A stretch of DNA of 64,000 nucleotides, from assembly GCF_025420585.1 (NCBI RefSeq), contig NZ_JAOEGB010000027.1, forward strand, positions 42,589-106,588, read 5' to 3'. Both the position numbers and the translations under genes were made by a program. Shown here one piece after another: positions 51,567 to 61,500 of this stretch (position 1 is its first letter; each line of letters starts with the position of its first letter). This DNA is from Planotetraspora sp. A-T 1434. Its GTDB lineage: Bacteria > Actinomycetota > Actinomycetes > Streptosporangiales > Streptosporangiaceae. Below the pieces are notes generated by a model that ran no database searches, had not been told where the DNA came from, and was given only the letters and a program-made list of their open reading frames with translations.

Positions 51567-52571
51567 TCACCTCTGTCTCGCGAGCACGCGCAGCCACGCG
51601 CTCAGCAGTCCTGTACGGCGGGGCCGCACCGCCCGTCCGAGGACGTCGTAGCCCTCGCGTTCCAGCGCGGCGACGGTGGCGAGGCCCCCCGCGACGTAAC
51701 CCGCCACGGCGATGCGGGGAAACCCGGTCAGCGACGCCACGAGCGGCCCGCCCTCGTGGAGCAGCCGCCGGGCGCGCGTGACCTGAACCGCGACGACCCG
51801 GCGCACGCGGGCAGGCGTGGAACCGCCCATCGCCCCGCCCCCCAAGACACTCTCAGCGCCGCCTGCCAGCCCAGCCGCCAAGCCACCCGCAGCGCCCCCC
51901 GCCGACCCGCCGGCCAAGCCATCCGGAGCGCCGCCCATTGGCGCGGCCGCCAAGACACCCGTGCCCGCAGTGCGGCCCGCGGCTCCGCCCGCCAGGTCGC
52001 GCTCAGCGCAACCGAAGTGACGGAGGTCCTCACCGGGGAGGTAGACACGGCCGCGGGCGTAGTCCTCGCCGACGTCCTGGCAGTGTTCGAGGATCTGGAG
52101 CGCCGAGCAGACCCGGTCCGACAAGGCCAGCCGCATGGGAGACGCCGCGCCGAATATGTGCAGGACGATGTGCCCGACGGGATTGGCGGACAGGTCGCAG
52201 TAGGCCAGCAGGTCGGCGAAGGTGCCGTATCGGGTCACCGTCTGGTCGTGCCGGTTGGCCTTGACCAGTCGATGGAACGGCTCAGCCGGCACGGAGCAGG
52301 CCCCGACGGTCGGGGCGAGCACGCGGGTGACCGGCAGGCGCGGAACGCGCCCGGTGTAGAGGCGGTCCAGGTCGGCCTCGACGGTGTCGAGCAGGTGGGG
52401 CCGTTCCGCGGGCGCGGCCTCGTCGCCGATGTCGTCGACGAACCGGGCGAAGCCGTACACCGCGAGGAGGTGGCGACGGTGCTCACGCGGCAGCAGCCGC
52501 GACGCCACCGGGAAGTTCTCCCGGCGTGCCGTGAGCGCGACGTTGCGGACGTCGCCTCCCCCCGAAGACAT
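51567..52571 (-). CDS. hpnC: Hydroxysqualene synthase HpnC with Gly/Ala-rich insert
   Basis: 334-residue trans-isoprenyl synthase-type enzyme that converts presqualene diphosphate to hydroxysqualene. RENFPVASRLLPREHRRHLLAVYGFARFVDDIGDEA (first Asp motif) and LQILEHCQDVGEDYARGRVYLPGEDL (second motif) are intact. An insert at ~190-247 (GGAAGRTAGT through LAGGSAGGAAGGLAAGLAGG) separates conserved helices. ATG 52571 (MSSGGGDVRN) was chosen over GTG 52622 as it matches the usual family length. First gene of the operon. Confidence 0.91.
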   Translation of the reverse strand: MSSGGGDVRNVALTARRENFPVASRLLPREHRRHLLAVYGFARFVDDIGDEAAPAERPHLLDTVEADLDRLYTGRVPRLPVTRVLAPTVGACSVPAEPFHRLVKANRHDQTVTRYGTFADLLAYCDLSANPVGHIVLHIFGAASPMRLALSDRVCSALQILEHCQDVGEDYARGRVYLPGEDLRHFGCAERDLAGGAAGRTAGTGVLAAAPMGGAPDGLAGGSAGGAAGGLAAGLAGGAESVLGGGAMGGSTPARVRRVVAVQVTRARRLLHEGGPLVASLTGFPRIAVAGYVAGGLATVAALEREGYDVLGRAVRPRRTGLLSAWLRVLARQR

Positions 52572-52867
52572 GCATTCAGGGTCTCCGCCGCGAGAGACCG
52601 CAAAACACCACACCACGCCCATGGGCTTTTACGCGGGTGACTCCGCGCAAGGGCTATCTCGCGCGACTGGTCGCCCTCTCCGGGACATGACCAGAGGGTT
52701 CTCCCCGTCACGCGGCGCAAACGCGGACGTGCCTTTCTCCTCCGTTTGCGGAGCGGGCCAGGAGTAAAGCCTGCCGCCCTCAAGCGCGCCCCCTCCCAGG
52801 CACGCGCGCGGCTGACCTCGGGAAGGAAACGGGGTACGGCGGCCTGAGAAGCCACCCAGAGACGCGG
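52572..52867. promoter_or_regulatory. Upstream region of the hopanoid operon
   Basis: This 296-bp gap between the deacetylase stop and hpnC has no gene. It carries an inverted repeat, CGCAAACG (52716-52723) and CGTTTGCG (52743-52750), 8-bp perfect arms and a 19-nt spacer, about 150 bp upstream of hpnC. It could be the operator or the deacetylase terminator. No clear -10/-35 elements were recognised. Confidence 0.45.
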
Positions 52868-53575
52868 TCAAGCGAGGTAGCCGTGATCAGACAGTGGCCC
52901 GACCCGCAGCCCGGCGGAGCGGCAGCGATCCACCAGCTCCCCGAGGGCTCCGAGCGCCGACCGCCACGCGCCGGGAGCGGAGGTGTGGTCAGAGTCATGC
53001 AGCAGGATGGTGGCCCCGCCGCGCAGGCCGGGTCCGAGGGTCGCCAGCACGGAGGCGGGGGTGGCCGAGCGCGTCCAGTCCTTGGCCCAGGCCGTCCAGA
53101 GGACGGGTCGCAGCTCCCAGCGGCGGGCCGCGACCAGGGTTTCGGCGCTGAGGACGCCGTAGGGCGGCCGGTACCACACCGGGCGGACGCCGGTGACGGC
53201 GGTGACGAGGCCGGCGGCCCGGCCCATCTCGGCCGTCACCCGGCCCGGGCGGGTGAGGAGCGCGTTGTCGTGCCGCCAGCCGTGGACCGCCATCTCGTGA
53301 CCCTCCTCGGCGATGCGGCGGCCGAGGGCGGGGCTGCGTTCGAGCATCTCGCCCAGGACGAAGAACGTGGCCCGGCAGCGCAGCCGCGCCAGCTCGTCGA
53401 GGAACCAGGGGGTCGACTCGGGGCCGGGCCCGTCGTCGAAGGTCAGCGCGACATGGTCCCGGGCTCCCACACCGGCGAGACCGGGCAGCCCGCGCCGTAC
53501 GGCGGGCAGCCAGGTGGCGGCGGGGCCGGCGTGCAGCAGCGCCATGCCGGCGATCCCGAGCGCGAGGCGATTCAT
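52868..53575 (-). CDS. NodB-type polysaccharide deacetylase
   Basis: 235-residue carbohydrate esterase 4 protein. TFDDGPGPEST carries the catalytic and metal Asp, HGWRHD the metal His pair, RPPYG the third motif, and LLHDSDHTS the catalytic His. An N-terminal hydrophobic segment (LALGIAGMALLHAGPAATWL) is a signal or anchor, so it works outside the membrane, probably on a cell-wall or exported glycan. ATG 53575 was chosen. Divergent from the glycosyltransferase gene with almost no gap. Confidence 0.9.
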   Translation of the reverse strand: MNRLALGIAGMALLHAGPAATWLPAVRRGLPGLAGVGARDHVALTFDDGPGPESTPWFLDELARLRCRATFFVLGEMLERSPALGRRIAEEGHEMAVHGWRHDNALLTRPGRVTAEMGRAAGLVTAVTGVRPVWYRPPYGVLSAETLVAARRWELRPVLWTAWAKDWTRSATPASVLATLGPGLRGGATILLHDSDHTSAPGAWRSALGALGELVDRCRSAGLRVGPLSDHGYLA

Positions 53576-53584
53576 CACCTTCAA

Positions 53585-54760
53585 GTGTCCGGGACGCGGC
53601 CGGCGACACCGGCGCGGGGTGGGGTGCTCATCCTGACCGCGAGCATGGGGGCCGGGCACGACGGCGTCGCGGTGGAGCTGGCCAGGCGGCTCGCCGAAGG
53701 CGGCGTCCAGGTGGAGGTCGCCGACGTGCTGGAGTTGCTGCCGATGCGGCTCGGGCCCGCGCTGCGCCGCTGGTACGGGTGGATGATGCGCTCCGCGCCC
53801 TGGCTCTACGCCCTGATCTACCGCGTCTTCTTCACAACCGGCCCGCCGGACGGCCGGCCCGGCCCGGCGTCGCCGCTGACGGTGCTGGCGGCGAACCGGC
53901 TGCGGCGGCTGGTGCGCCGCCGCCCGCCCGCCGAGGTCGTCTCGACCTTTCACCTGGCCGCGCAGGCTGCGGGGCACCTGCGGGGGCGTGGGAGGCTCCC
54001 CGTCCCCAGCACGGTCCTCGTGACCGACTTCGCCGTCCACGGGCTCTGGCTGCATCGGGGCAATGACAGGTACCTGTGCGCCGTCCCCGCCTCGGCGCTC
54101 GCCGTGACCGCCGCGACCGGCCGCCCGGCCCATCTCCACGCGCCCGTCGTACGCCCCGAGTTCCGTACGGCACGTGCTGATCGAGAACGGGCTGATCGAG
54201 AACGGGCCGAACCAGAACGGGCCGAACCAGAACGGGCCGATCCTCAACGGATCATGCCACGGATCGGCGCGGATCCAGGCGACCGGCTGGTGCTGGTCTC
54301 GGCGGGCTCCTGGGGGGTGGGAGACGTCGAGAAGACCGCGCGGGTCGTGGCGGGCTCGGGGCGGTACGTGCCCGTCGTGCTCTGCGGGCACAACGACGCC
54401 CTGCGCCACCGGCTCCAAAGGTCCGGGAATGGCATCGCCCTCGGCTGGCGGGACGACGTGCCGGAGCTGCTGGCGTCGGCGTACGCGTTGGTGGACAACG
54501 CGGCGGGGCTGACCTGCAGGGAGGCGTTCGCGGCGGGCGTGCCCGTCGTGTCCTACCGCCCGATCCCGGGGCATGGCCGGGACGGCGCCCGCGCGATGGC
54601 CGCGGCGGGGCTGAGCGACTACGCCATGAGCGCGGCGGAGCTGCTCGCCGCCCTCGATCGGCTCGACGGGACCCCCGAGCGCGACCGGCGGGTCGCCCGG
54701 GGATCGGCGCTGTTCAGCTCTGCCTCCGCCGAGTCTCTTCTCGGCTGCCGCTCTGAATGA
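53585..54760 (+). CDS. MGDG-synthase-like glycosyltransferase with charged repeat insert
   Basis: 391-residue GT28-type enzyme. The N-terminal MGDG-synthase-like domain starts LILTASMGAGHDGVAVELARRL and includes RSAPWLYALIYRVFF and VSTFHLAAQAAG; the C-terminal nucleotide-sugar domain has VLVSAGSWGVGDVEKTARVV, CGHNDAL and DNAAGLTCREAFAAGVPVVSYRPIPGHG. Relatives glycosylate diacylglycerol or other lipids. A linker at ~199-222 is built of 5-residue ADRER/AEPER repeats from 15-bp units. GTG 53585 was chosen; GTG 53624 is the shorter alternative. Overlaps the convergent DMT gene by 47 bp. Confidence 0.85.
   Translation: MSGTRPATPARGGVLILTASMGAGHDGVAVELARRLAEGGVQVEVADVLELLPMRLGPALRRWYGWMMRSAPWLYALIYRVFFTTGPPDGRPGPASPLTVLAANRLRRLVRRRPPAEVVSTFHLAAQAAGHLRGRGRLPVPSTVLVTDFAVHGLWLHRGNDRYLCAVPASALAVTAATGRPAHLHAPVVRPEFRTARADRERADRERAEPERAEPERADPQRIMPRIGADPGDRLVLVSAGSWGVGDVEKTARVVAGSGRYVPVVLCGHNDALRHRLQRSGNGIALGWRDDVPELLASAYALVDNAAGLTCREAFAAGVPVVSYRPIPGHGRDGARAMAAAGLSDYAMSAAELLAALDRLDGTPERDRRVARGSALFSSASAESLLGCRSE
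54179..54238 (+). repeat. Four tandem 15-bp repeats in glycosyltransferase gene
   Basis: GATCGAGAACGGGCT at 54179 is followed by near copies at 54194, 54209 and 54224 (with GAACCAGAACGGGCC variants) and a decayed fifth unit. They code ADRER, ADRER, AEPER, AEPER. Same 15-bp period as in hpnD 3.1 kb away. Confidence 0.9.
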
Positions 54761-55649
54761 CCCGTTGGGCCCGCACCAGGTCGGCGGTCGACCGCGACAG
54801 CAGGACGCTGCCGTAGAGGATCAGGCCGATCCCGGCGGCTTCAGGCACGACCCACGGACCCGACCGGACGTCCTCGCCGAACAGTGCCACGCCGAACAGG
54901 ATGCTGGCCACGGGGTCGGTCACGGTCAGCGCGGGCTGGACGGCCACCAGCGTTCCGCTCTGGAAGGCGTTCTGCAGCAGGAAGACGCTGCACAGGCCGG
55001 CGGCCACCATGGAGTAGAAGAGCCAGGAGGTCAGCACGGCGGGCGGGTCCTCGGTCAGGATGCGGATGGTCTCCTTCATGAGCGCCGCGGTGAAGGCGAA
55101 CGCGAGCGCCGCCGCCACGCCCAGTAGCGCCGCCCGCGGCTCGCCCCAGCTGAGCCTCGCGGTCGCGACCAGGACCCCGACGAGCCCCGCAGTCACGACG
55201 GCGGCCAGCCACCATACGTACGTCTCGGGGACGTCGTGCCCCTCGGCCGGGCCGGCCGCGATCAGGAACATCGCGAGCCCGAAGGTGAGGAGGCCGACGG
55301 CCAGCCACGTCACCGGCCGGACCGGGAACCGGAACGTCCACGCCGCGAGGACCAACGCGATGGGCAGCTCGGTGATGAGCAGCGGCTGCACCAGGGAGAG
55401 CCCGCCGAAGCCCAGCGCGGCCGCCTGGAAGACGAAGCCGCCGGTCAGGGCGAGAATGCCGCCCAGCCACGACGGACGCCTCATCAGGTCCAGGATCAGG
55501 GCCAGCCGGAACGCCTCGCTCGCCGGCGCGGTGCGGGCGGCCCGGCGCTGGAGCACGGAGGCGACGGCGTTGCAGGCCGCGGCCAGCAGCGCGAGTGGCA
55601 CGGCGATCATGATGCTCGACTTCCGGGCGGCTTCCCCCATACCGACCAC
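54714..55649 (-). CDS. DMT-family (EamA-like) transporter
   Basis: 311-residue membrane protein with about nine to ten helices and two EamA-like halves (PLALLAAACNAVASVLQRRAAR, GGLSLVQPLLITELPIALVLAAW, and SGTLVAVQPALTVTDPVASILFGVALFGEDV with GIGLILYGSVLLSRS). The family exports metabolites or drugs; substrate unknown. The GTG at 55649 is used; an ATG 9 nt in is an equal alternative. Convergent overlap with the glycosyltransferase. Confidence 0.87.
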   Translation of the reverse strand: MVGMGEAARKSSIMIAVPLALLAAACNAVASVLQRRAARTAPASEAFRLALILDLMRRPSWLGGILALTGGFVFQAAALGFGGLSLVQPLLITELPIALVLAAWTFRFPVRPVTWLAVGLLTFGLAMFLIAAGPAEGHDVPETYVWWLAAVVTAGLVGVLVATARLSWGEPRAALLGVAAALAFAFTAALMKETIRILTEDPPAVLTSWLFYSMVAAGLCSVFLLQNAFQSGTLVAVQPALTVTDPVASILFGVALFGEDVRSGPWVVPEAAGIGLILYGSVLLSRSTADLVRAQRVIQSGSREETRRRQS

Positions 55650-55802
55650 GCGTCACACCGCGGCGCGGAAGCGGTTTTCCCTCATTCGTCCCCGCATCCT
55701 AGCCGGTCAACCCGGCGCGCCAGGCCGCCGGGTCGCGCCGCGCACGAGGCGACCGGCGTCGAGAGCCGAGCTAGGCATGGACGGGAGCGGCGGGGCCGGG
55801 AG

Positions 55803-56789
55803 CTATACGGGGACGAAGACCCAGGACGGGGACTCCTCGCCCGGCTCGTACGGCGAGTCCAGCCGCTTGCCGACCACTCCGGGGAGGCCCTGCTCCTTCG
55901 CCGCCCGCCGTACGGCCTGGGCCTGTCCCGGCCAGCTCGGGGCGGTCTGCCAGCGCGGGCCGCCGATCGCCAGCTCGTCCAGCGTGGCCCGGCGACGCTC
56001 GTACGGCTCGGTCAGCAGTACCCTGCCGTCGTCGTAGACCGCGTCGTAGCAGACGTAGACCGGCGTTCCGCCCAGAGTGACGATCTCTCCGTCGAGGACC
56101 ACGGCCCGGCTCCCGAACGATGGGGCCATCGCCCGCAGCCAGCCGTTCTTCCCGGTGATGTCCGCCCCGTCGGCGGAGCGCAGGGTGAGCCTGCCGCCCT
56201 CGATGTACGCCAGGGCGCGTGATCCTCCCCAGGCGAACTCCCAGGCGTACCGGTCGACGTCACGAGGGACCTTGGCCCTGGTCACGGGCGTCATCGGAGC
56301 GAGCGACGCGGGGGCGGGCTCCCACGAGCCGTCCGGCGGGTCCATCCGGTGGATCATCCAGTTCCGGCCGCGCGTCTGGAACAGCACGTATCGCCCCGAG
56401 GCGCGGGAGCCGTGGAGCACGACCTTGACCTCGCGGTCGCTCCACTTCTCGGTCTCGTAGTTCCCGCGGTCCCAGATCGTCATGGTGCCCCCGCCGTACT
56501 CTCCCTGTGGGATCTCGCCCTCGAACCGGGCGTACTCGATGGGGTGGTCCTCGGTGTGCACGGCGAGGTGGTTGGTGCCGGGGTCCGGGGGCAGCCCCTT
56601 CGGAATCGCCCAGGAGACGAGCACGCCGTCGCGCTCCAGCCGCAGGTCCCAGTGGAGAGACCGCGCGTGGTGCTCCTGGATCACGAACGTGTCGTCGTCG
56701 CCGTGTGGCAGCGGCCCCTCTTCGGGGATCGGCTCACGCGTGCGCCGGGGGTCGCGCTTTCCTCGGTAAGGCTCCAGTTTGTCCGCCAC
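55803..56789 (-). CDS. LigD-type 3'-phosphoesterase fused to degenerate ligase domain
   Basis: 328 residues. The N-terminal 3'-phosphoesterase module (~35-155) is complete: FVIQEHHARSLHWDLRLERDG and HTEDHPIEYARFEGEIPQGEYGGGTM. Residues ~185-328 align with the ATP-dependent ligase core of LigD (VVLDGEIVTL motif III, GVVGKRLDSPYEPG motif V). Where motif I should read KxDG it has WEFAWGGSRAL, so the nucleotidylated Lys and the Asp are missing. It should process 3' ends in end joining but not ligate. Polymerase domain absent. Confidence 0.9.
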   Translation of the reverse strand: MADKLEPYRGKRDPRRTREPIPEEGPLPHGDDDTFVIQEHHARSLHWDLRLERDGVLVSWAIPKGLPPDPGTNHLAVHTEDHPIEYARFEGEIPQGEYGGGTMTIWDRGNYETEKWSDREVKVVLHGSRASGRYVLFQTRGRNWMIHRMDPPDGSWEPAPASLAPMTPVTRAKVPRDVDRYAWEFAWGGSRALAYIEGGRLTLRSADGADITGKNGWLRAMAPSFGSRAVVLDGEIVTLGGTPVYVCYDAVYDDGRVLLTEPYERRRATLDELAIGGPRWQTAPSWPGQAQAVRRAAKEQGLPGVVGKRLDSPYEPGEESPSWVFVPV

Positions 56790-56822
56790 GCCGATGGTCC
56801 TACCCGCGTGGCGGCGGAGAGA

Positions 56823-57983
56823 TCAGGCCCGCTTGGCGATCGCGGTGATCAACGGCTGGACCAGGCGGGCGGCCAGCGGGCCGAAGGCCGCGAGGATGAG
56901 AACGTACGCCGCCGCGACCGGCCCCAGATCGGGATGGGCTCCGGCGGTCACGGCGAGGCCCGCGATGACGATGTTGAACTCGCCGCGCGGGATCAGCGCC
57001 ATGCCGGCACGCACCCGCCCCGCCCGCGCGATGCCCGCCCTCCGGGCGGCGTACGCCCCGGTGACCAGTTTGGTGACCATGCTGACCAGCGCGAGCAGCG
57101 CCGCCAGCCCGGCCACCGGACCGATCGTGGCCGGGTCGGTCTGCAGACCGAAGAAGACGAAGAACATGGCGGCGAACAGGTCCCGCATCGGGATCAGCAG
57201 CGCCTGAGCGTCCTCGGCCAGTTTTCCGGACAGGACGATGCCCACGAGGAACGCCCCCACGGCCGCCGACACGTGCAGTTGCTGCGCGACCCCGGCGACC
57301 AGCAGCGCGAGGCCGACCATCTTCAGCACGAGCACCTCGGGATTGGGTCTGGCCATGAACACCTGGATGAGCCTCCCGCCGCGGAGCGCGACCAGCAGCA
57401 CCACGCTCACCGTGGCCAGCGCGATCCCCACCGTGAGCGCGCCGCCCAAGAAGCTCAGCCCCGCCAGCATGGCGGTCAGGATGGGCAGGTAGATCGCCAT
57501 GGCGAGTTCCTCGAACACCAGCAGCGACAGCACGACCGGGGTCTCGCGGTTGCCGATCCACCCGAGGTCGGACAGGATTCTGGCGGTGATGCTGGAGGAC
57601 GTGGCATAGGTCACCCCGGCCATGGCCACGGCGGCGACCGGGCCCCACCCCAGCAACAGGGCGCAGACCGCCCCGGGCGCGGCGTTGACCACCACGTCGA
57701 CGATCCCCGCGCGGGAGTTGCCCTTCAGGCTGGTCACCAGCTCATCGGCGGTGTACTCCAGACCGAGGGGCAGCATCACGAGAATGACGCCCAACTGGGC
57801 GCCGACACTGACGAACTCCTTGCTGGTCGTCAGGGGCAGGATGCCTCCCGTGCCGAACGCGAGTCCGGCGATCAGGTAGAGCGGGATGGGCGAGACGCCG
57901 ACGCGCAGGGCCAGCGCCCCCAGCACACCGAGACCCAGCAGAACCGCGCCGAACTCAAGAAAGAGAATCGCCGTCTGGTTCAC
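56823..57983 (-). CDS. Cation:proton antiporter (CPA2/KefB type)
   Basis: 386-residue membrane protein with about 12 helices. CPA2 features include PLYLIAGLAFGTGGILPLT, GVTYATSSSITARILSDLG, LLVFEELAMAIYLPI and a conserved IPRGEFNIVIAGLA near the C-terminus. GTG start at 57983, 8 nt after its regulatory partner gene. Together they resemble KhtU/KhtT or KefB-TrkA-C pairs that export K+ or Na+ in exchange for H+. Confidence 0.93.
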   Translation of the reverse strand: MNQTAILFLEFGAVLLGLGVLGALALRVGVSPIPLYLIAGLAFGTGGILPLTTSKEFVSVGAQLGVILVMLPLGLEYTADELVTSLKGNSRAGIVDVVVNAAPGAVCALLLGWGPVAAVAMAGVTYATSSSITARILSDLGWIGNRETPVVLSLLVFEELAMAIYLPILTAMLAGLSFLGGALTVGIALATVSVVLLVALRGGRLIQVFMARPNPEVLVLKMVGLALLVAGVAQQLHVSAAVGAFLVGIVLSGKLAEDAQALLIPMRDLFAAMFFVFFGLQTDPATIGPVAGLAALLALVSMVTKLVTGAYAARRAGIARAGRVRAGMALIPRGEFNIVIAGLAVTAGAHPDLGPVAAAYVLILAAFGPLAARLVQPLITAIAKRA

Positions 57984-57991
57984 CCGGCGAC

Positions 57992-58474
57992 CTAACCGTT
58001 GGCGATGATGTCGGCGGCGGCCCCGGTGCCATCCGGGCTGCCCACGACGACCACGACGTCGCCTGCGGCCAGCGGGAAGCCGGGAGCGGGGCTCGCGAAG
58101 ACCTGCCCGGCGCGGACGACCGCCACGATCGAGGCGCCCGTGCGGGTGCGCACCCGCGCCTCTCCCATCGCCCTCCCGGCGTACGGCGAGCCGGGCGCGA
58201 TGGGCAGCTGGAGGCTGACCAGGCCCTCGACCTCCCGGTGGAGGTCGTTGAGACGCTGCACGATGCGGGGCGCGCCCAGCAGCTCGGCCAGCGCGTCGGC
58301 CTCCACGTCGTTCAGCTTGACGGTCTCGCAGGCGCGATCGGGGTCGCCGGGATCATAGATGACCAGGTCACGACCGCCCGCACGGTGGGAGACCACCCCG
58401 ATCCGCCGCCCGTATCGCGTGCTGAACTCGTGCCGCAGCCCGATCCCCGGCAGCGCTGTCTGCTCGACCTCCAC
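57992..58474 (-). CDS. Antiporter regulatory subunit (TrkA-C/KhtT type)
   Basis: 160-residue cytoplasmic protein. An N-terminal KhtT-like domain (LPGIGLRHEFSTRYGRRIGVVSHRAGGRDLVIYDPGDPD) precedes a TrkA-C (RCK_C) domain (IAPGSPYAGRAMGEARVRTRTGASIVAVVRAG and LAAGDVVVVVGSPDG). It probably binds a nucleotide or other ligand and gates the antiporter encoded next. Co-transcribed, first gene of the pair. Confidence 0.92.
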   Translation of the reverse strand: MEVEQTALPGIGLRHEFSTRYGRRIGVVSHRAGGRDLVIYDPGDPDRACETVKLNDVEADALAELLGAPRIVQRLNDLHREVEGLVSLQLPIAPGSPYAGRAMGEARVRTRTGASIVAVVRAGQVFASPAPGFPLAAGDVVVVVGSPDGTGAAADIIANG

Positions 58475-58547
58475 CTGTCCCCCAAAGTGCGCAGACCGCC
58501 AGTTATCGCCCTCACCGTACCAATTCGGGCATTCGTTGCGGTTTGCG

Positions 58548-61500
58548 CTAGAGGGAGATCTTCGCCCTTTCGATCACCTCCTCCGTCGTCAGCGGGCTCT
58601 TCGGGTGGTGGCTGAGGCACAGAGGAGCCTGCATCTTGCGGAACGCCGCGCCCTCGGCGGCCGCGTAGAACTGGCCGGTGCTCAGCTTCCCGATGTCGGC
58701 GATGGCGCTGCCCTTGGCCCGCGCCATCTCCTTGGCGGCCTCGATCTGGACCGGGACGTTCAGCAGGCCGAAGAACTGGGTGGCGGCGTTCCCCGGGATC
58801 CGGTTGTGCAGCCCCTTGGGCGCCTGGGTGGCGAAGACCAGGCCCAGGCCGTACTTCCGCGCCTGCGACGCCAGTGCCAGCGTGCTCTGCGTGCAGGCCG
58901 TCATCCCGCCGGACGGCGCGAACGTCTGCGCCTCGTCCATCACGAACAGGCCGCCCAGCGGCCGATCCCCGGCCGGGTGTCTCTTGATCCAGGCGAACAG
59001 CGCCATCTGCAGCTGGTTGACGAAGCTCTGCCGCTGGCTGTCCGACTGCAGGCCGACGAAGCTGATCACCGACACGCGGGCCCTCTTTCCCGCCGGAGGT
59101 GTCAGCAGCAGACCGGGGTCCACGGGGGTGCCGGCGCCGCCGAACAGCGGGTCGTTCACCATCGCGGCGGTGAGGAGCTGGGCCAGGTCGGCCGCGATCT
59201 TCTCGGCGTTGTCGAGCCTGCTGACGCCCTCCGGCAGCGACGACAGTAGCTCCACGAGACCCTTGAGGCCCGTCCCGCGCCTACGCCCGTAATGCCGTAC
59301 GGCCTCCCGGAGCACCGCCAGCCCGAGGTGGGCCTTGTGCGTGTTCGCCAGCAGCTTCACGCGGGGCGCGATGGACGCCACGGCCGCGTCCACCGCCTCG
59401 CCGAACTCGTCGGCGTCGTCCAGGACACTGCCGAAGTCGGGCAGCGGCTGAAAGCTGAGCGGGCGTCCTCCCTCACGCCGCGGCGTCCAGACCACCACGT
59501 CGGTGTTCGCGAAGTAGTCCTCGGCCTTCGCCGCGTCTTCCGCCGTCCACTGGGCGGGTGCCTCGGGCCACCTGTCCCCCAGGCGCGCCAGGTCGTTGTT
59601 CGGGTCGAGCACGATGGCCGACACGCCCTGCAGCGCGCACTCCTCGACCAGGCGGCGGATCAGCACTGTCTTGCCGGACCCCGACCCGGCGAAGATCGCC
59701 GTGTGCTTCCGCAGCGCCTCCAGCCCGACGCTCACCGTCGCGCCGTCCGTGATCGCCACGCCAACCGGAATGTACGGCCCGGCGCCAGGCGTGGCCACCA
59801 CGGGAGGCGCGATCTCACCGCCTTCCCGGAGACCTCCGCCGGCCTCCGGCTTAGCCCGCTCGGCGGCGTTCTCACCGGTGCCCGGACTGCGCTCCGACCC
59901 CTGTCCGGCCGGAACGGCCAAAGCGTCGCCAAGGGCCTCAGAGAGCACCGTGACCTGGCGAACCGGCCTACGGTCGGCGAGCCAGGCGTGGAGGTGCGGG
60001 AGGTTCTCGGCCAGAAGGACCCGGAGCGCGGAGAGGACCTTGAGATCCCCTTCCGCGATTGGGAGTGTCCTGCCGCCGGCCCGCTCGAAGGCCGCGATGG
60101 TCTCCTGCGTCTTGGCTCCGGGCGACCACGGTGTCCTCCGCAGCAGGAACAACCGGCGCTTGGGGACCTCGGCGTTCAGCCCGGCCGCCACGGAAGCGCT
60201 GCGCACGCGGTGAAGGGCGGCGATGGCGTTGCCTGAGGCTATCGCGCGGAAGCTCCAGTGCTCCTCGTCCTCGGTGGCTTCGTCCAGGCTGCGCCGGAGC
60301 CGGGCGTGCAGGGGCGGCTTCGCGCTCGGCGGCGCGTCCTGCGTGAACGCCCGTCCCGCCTCGCCCTGCTCGGCGATCCAGGCGGTGAGACCGGCCGACA
60401 GCAACCCCGGCATCACCGCGTCCTCGGTCGCGGCGTCGATCGCCGCCGAGATGTCCGCCGCGTCCCTGAGCTGGGCGAACCGGGCGTCAAGGGCGGCCAG
60501 CTCATCCTCCCTGCCCACCGGTTCCACCCGAGAAGGATCATCCGGCTCCACCGATTCAGGAGTGATGAAGCTCGCCAACTCCGTGACCTCCCCGCTGAGG
60601 CGGCACGACCGGATATGGCTGTCAATCTTGATCAGAAGCTGTCGTGGGGTGAAACCCGGAGCGTCGTCGAGGGCGGACGGCTTCACCGGCCACGTCGGGT
60701 ACGGCGGGCGGAAGCCGGCGGCCCGGAACTGCTCCCCCAGCCGTTTCTCGACGAGAGCACGACCCGTGTCGGCGTCGGGAATCGTCTTGAGATGGACGGG
60801 CTTCCGGAACCGATCCTGGACGGTGTCGGTGGCGTACTTCTCGATCAGCACCCATGTGGCCGGAATGCAGGACAGCACGGTCAGCGTCCGGCGCGTCATC
60901 TCCCGGAGCGCCATCAGGCCATGGGCCACCTGCTCGATTTCCAGCGCTTCCCGCCAGTCGATCTTCCCCTGGTCGTCGGTCAGGGTCGCCTTGGCGATGA
61001 GGGAATCGATCTGATCGACCGCGATGATGGACGGTCCAGTAAGGGCGAGGAGGCGGGACAGATCCCTGACGATCTCTTGCGGCGACTTCTGCCCCTGTCG
61101 TATGCCCCACTTCGCCCGCTCTCCCGGCTCCCCCTCGGGCTGAGATCCAAGGAAGCTGTCACCGATCGCCTGCACGTTGAGATCGGTGGATGCGCACAGG
61201 ACCAGTGCCCTAGCGGTGTCCTGGCCTTCCCTGCCCACACGACGGTCGAAGTGCCATAACGCCTCGATGAAGGTGTCGAGGGCTTCCACGGACAGCGGCC
61301 CGTCCCCGATCACCTCCCGCCGGACCATGCGCGGCACTCCGACCATTTGCGACAGGCGGCGCAGGAACATCTTGAGCTGGCTTTCGCCGTCCAGTTCACG
61401 CGAGAGGCCGTCGAGAAGCGACACGACGACGCTCTCCCAGAAGGTCCTGGCGTCCAGCAGACTCACCAGGAAGAAGTAGCCGCCGTCCCCCTGGACCTTC

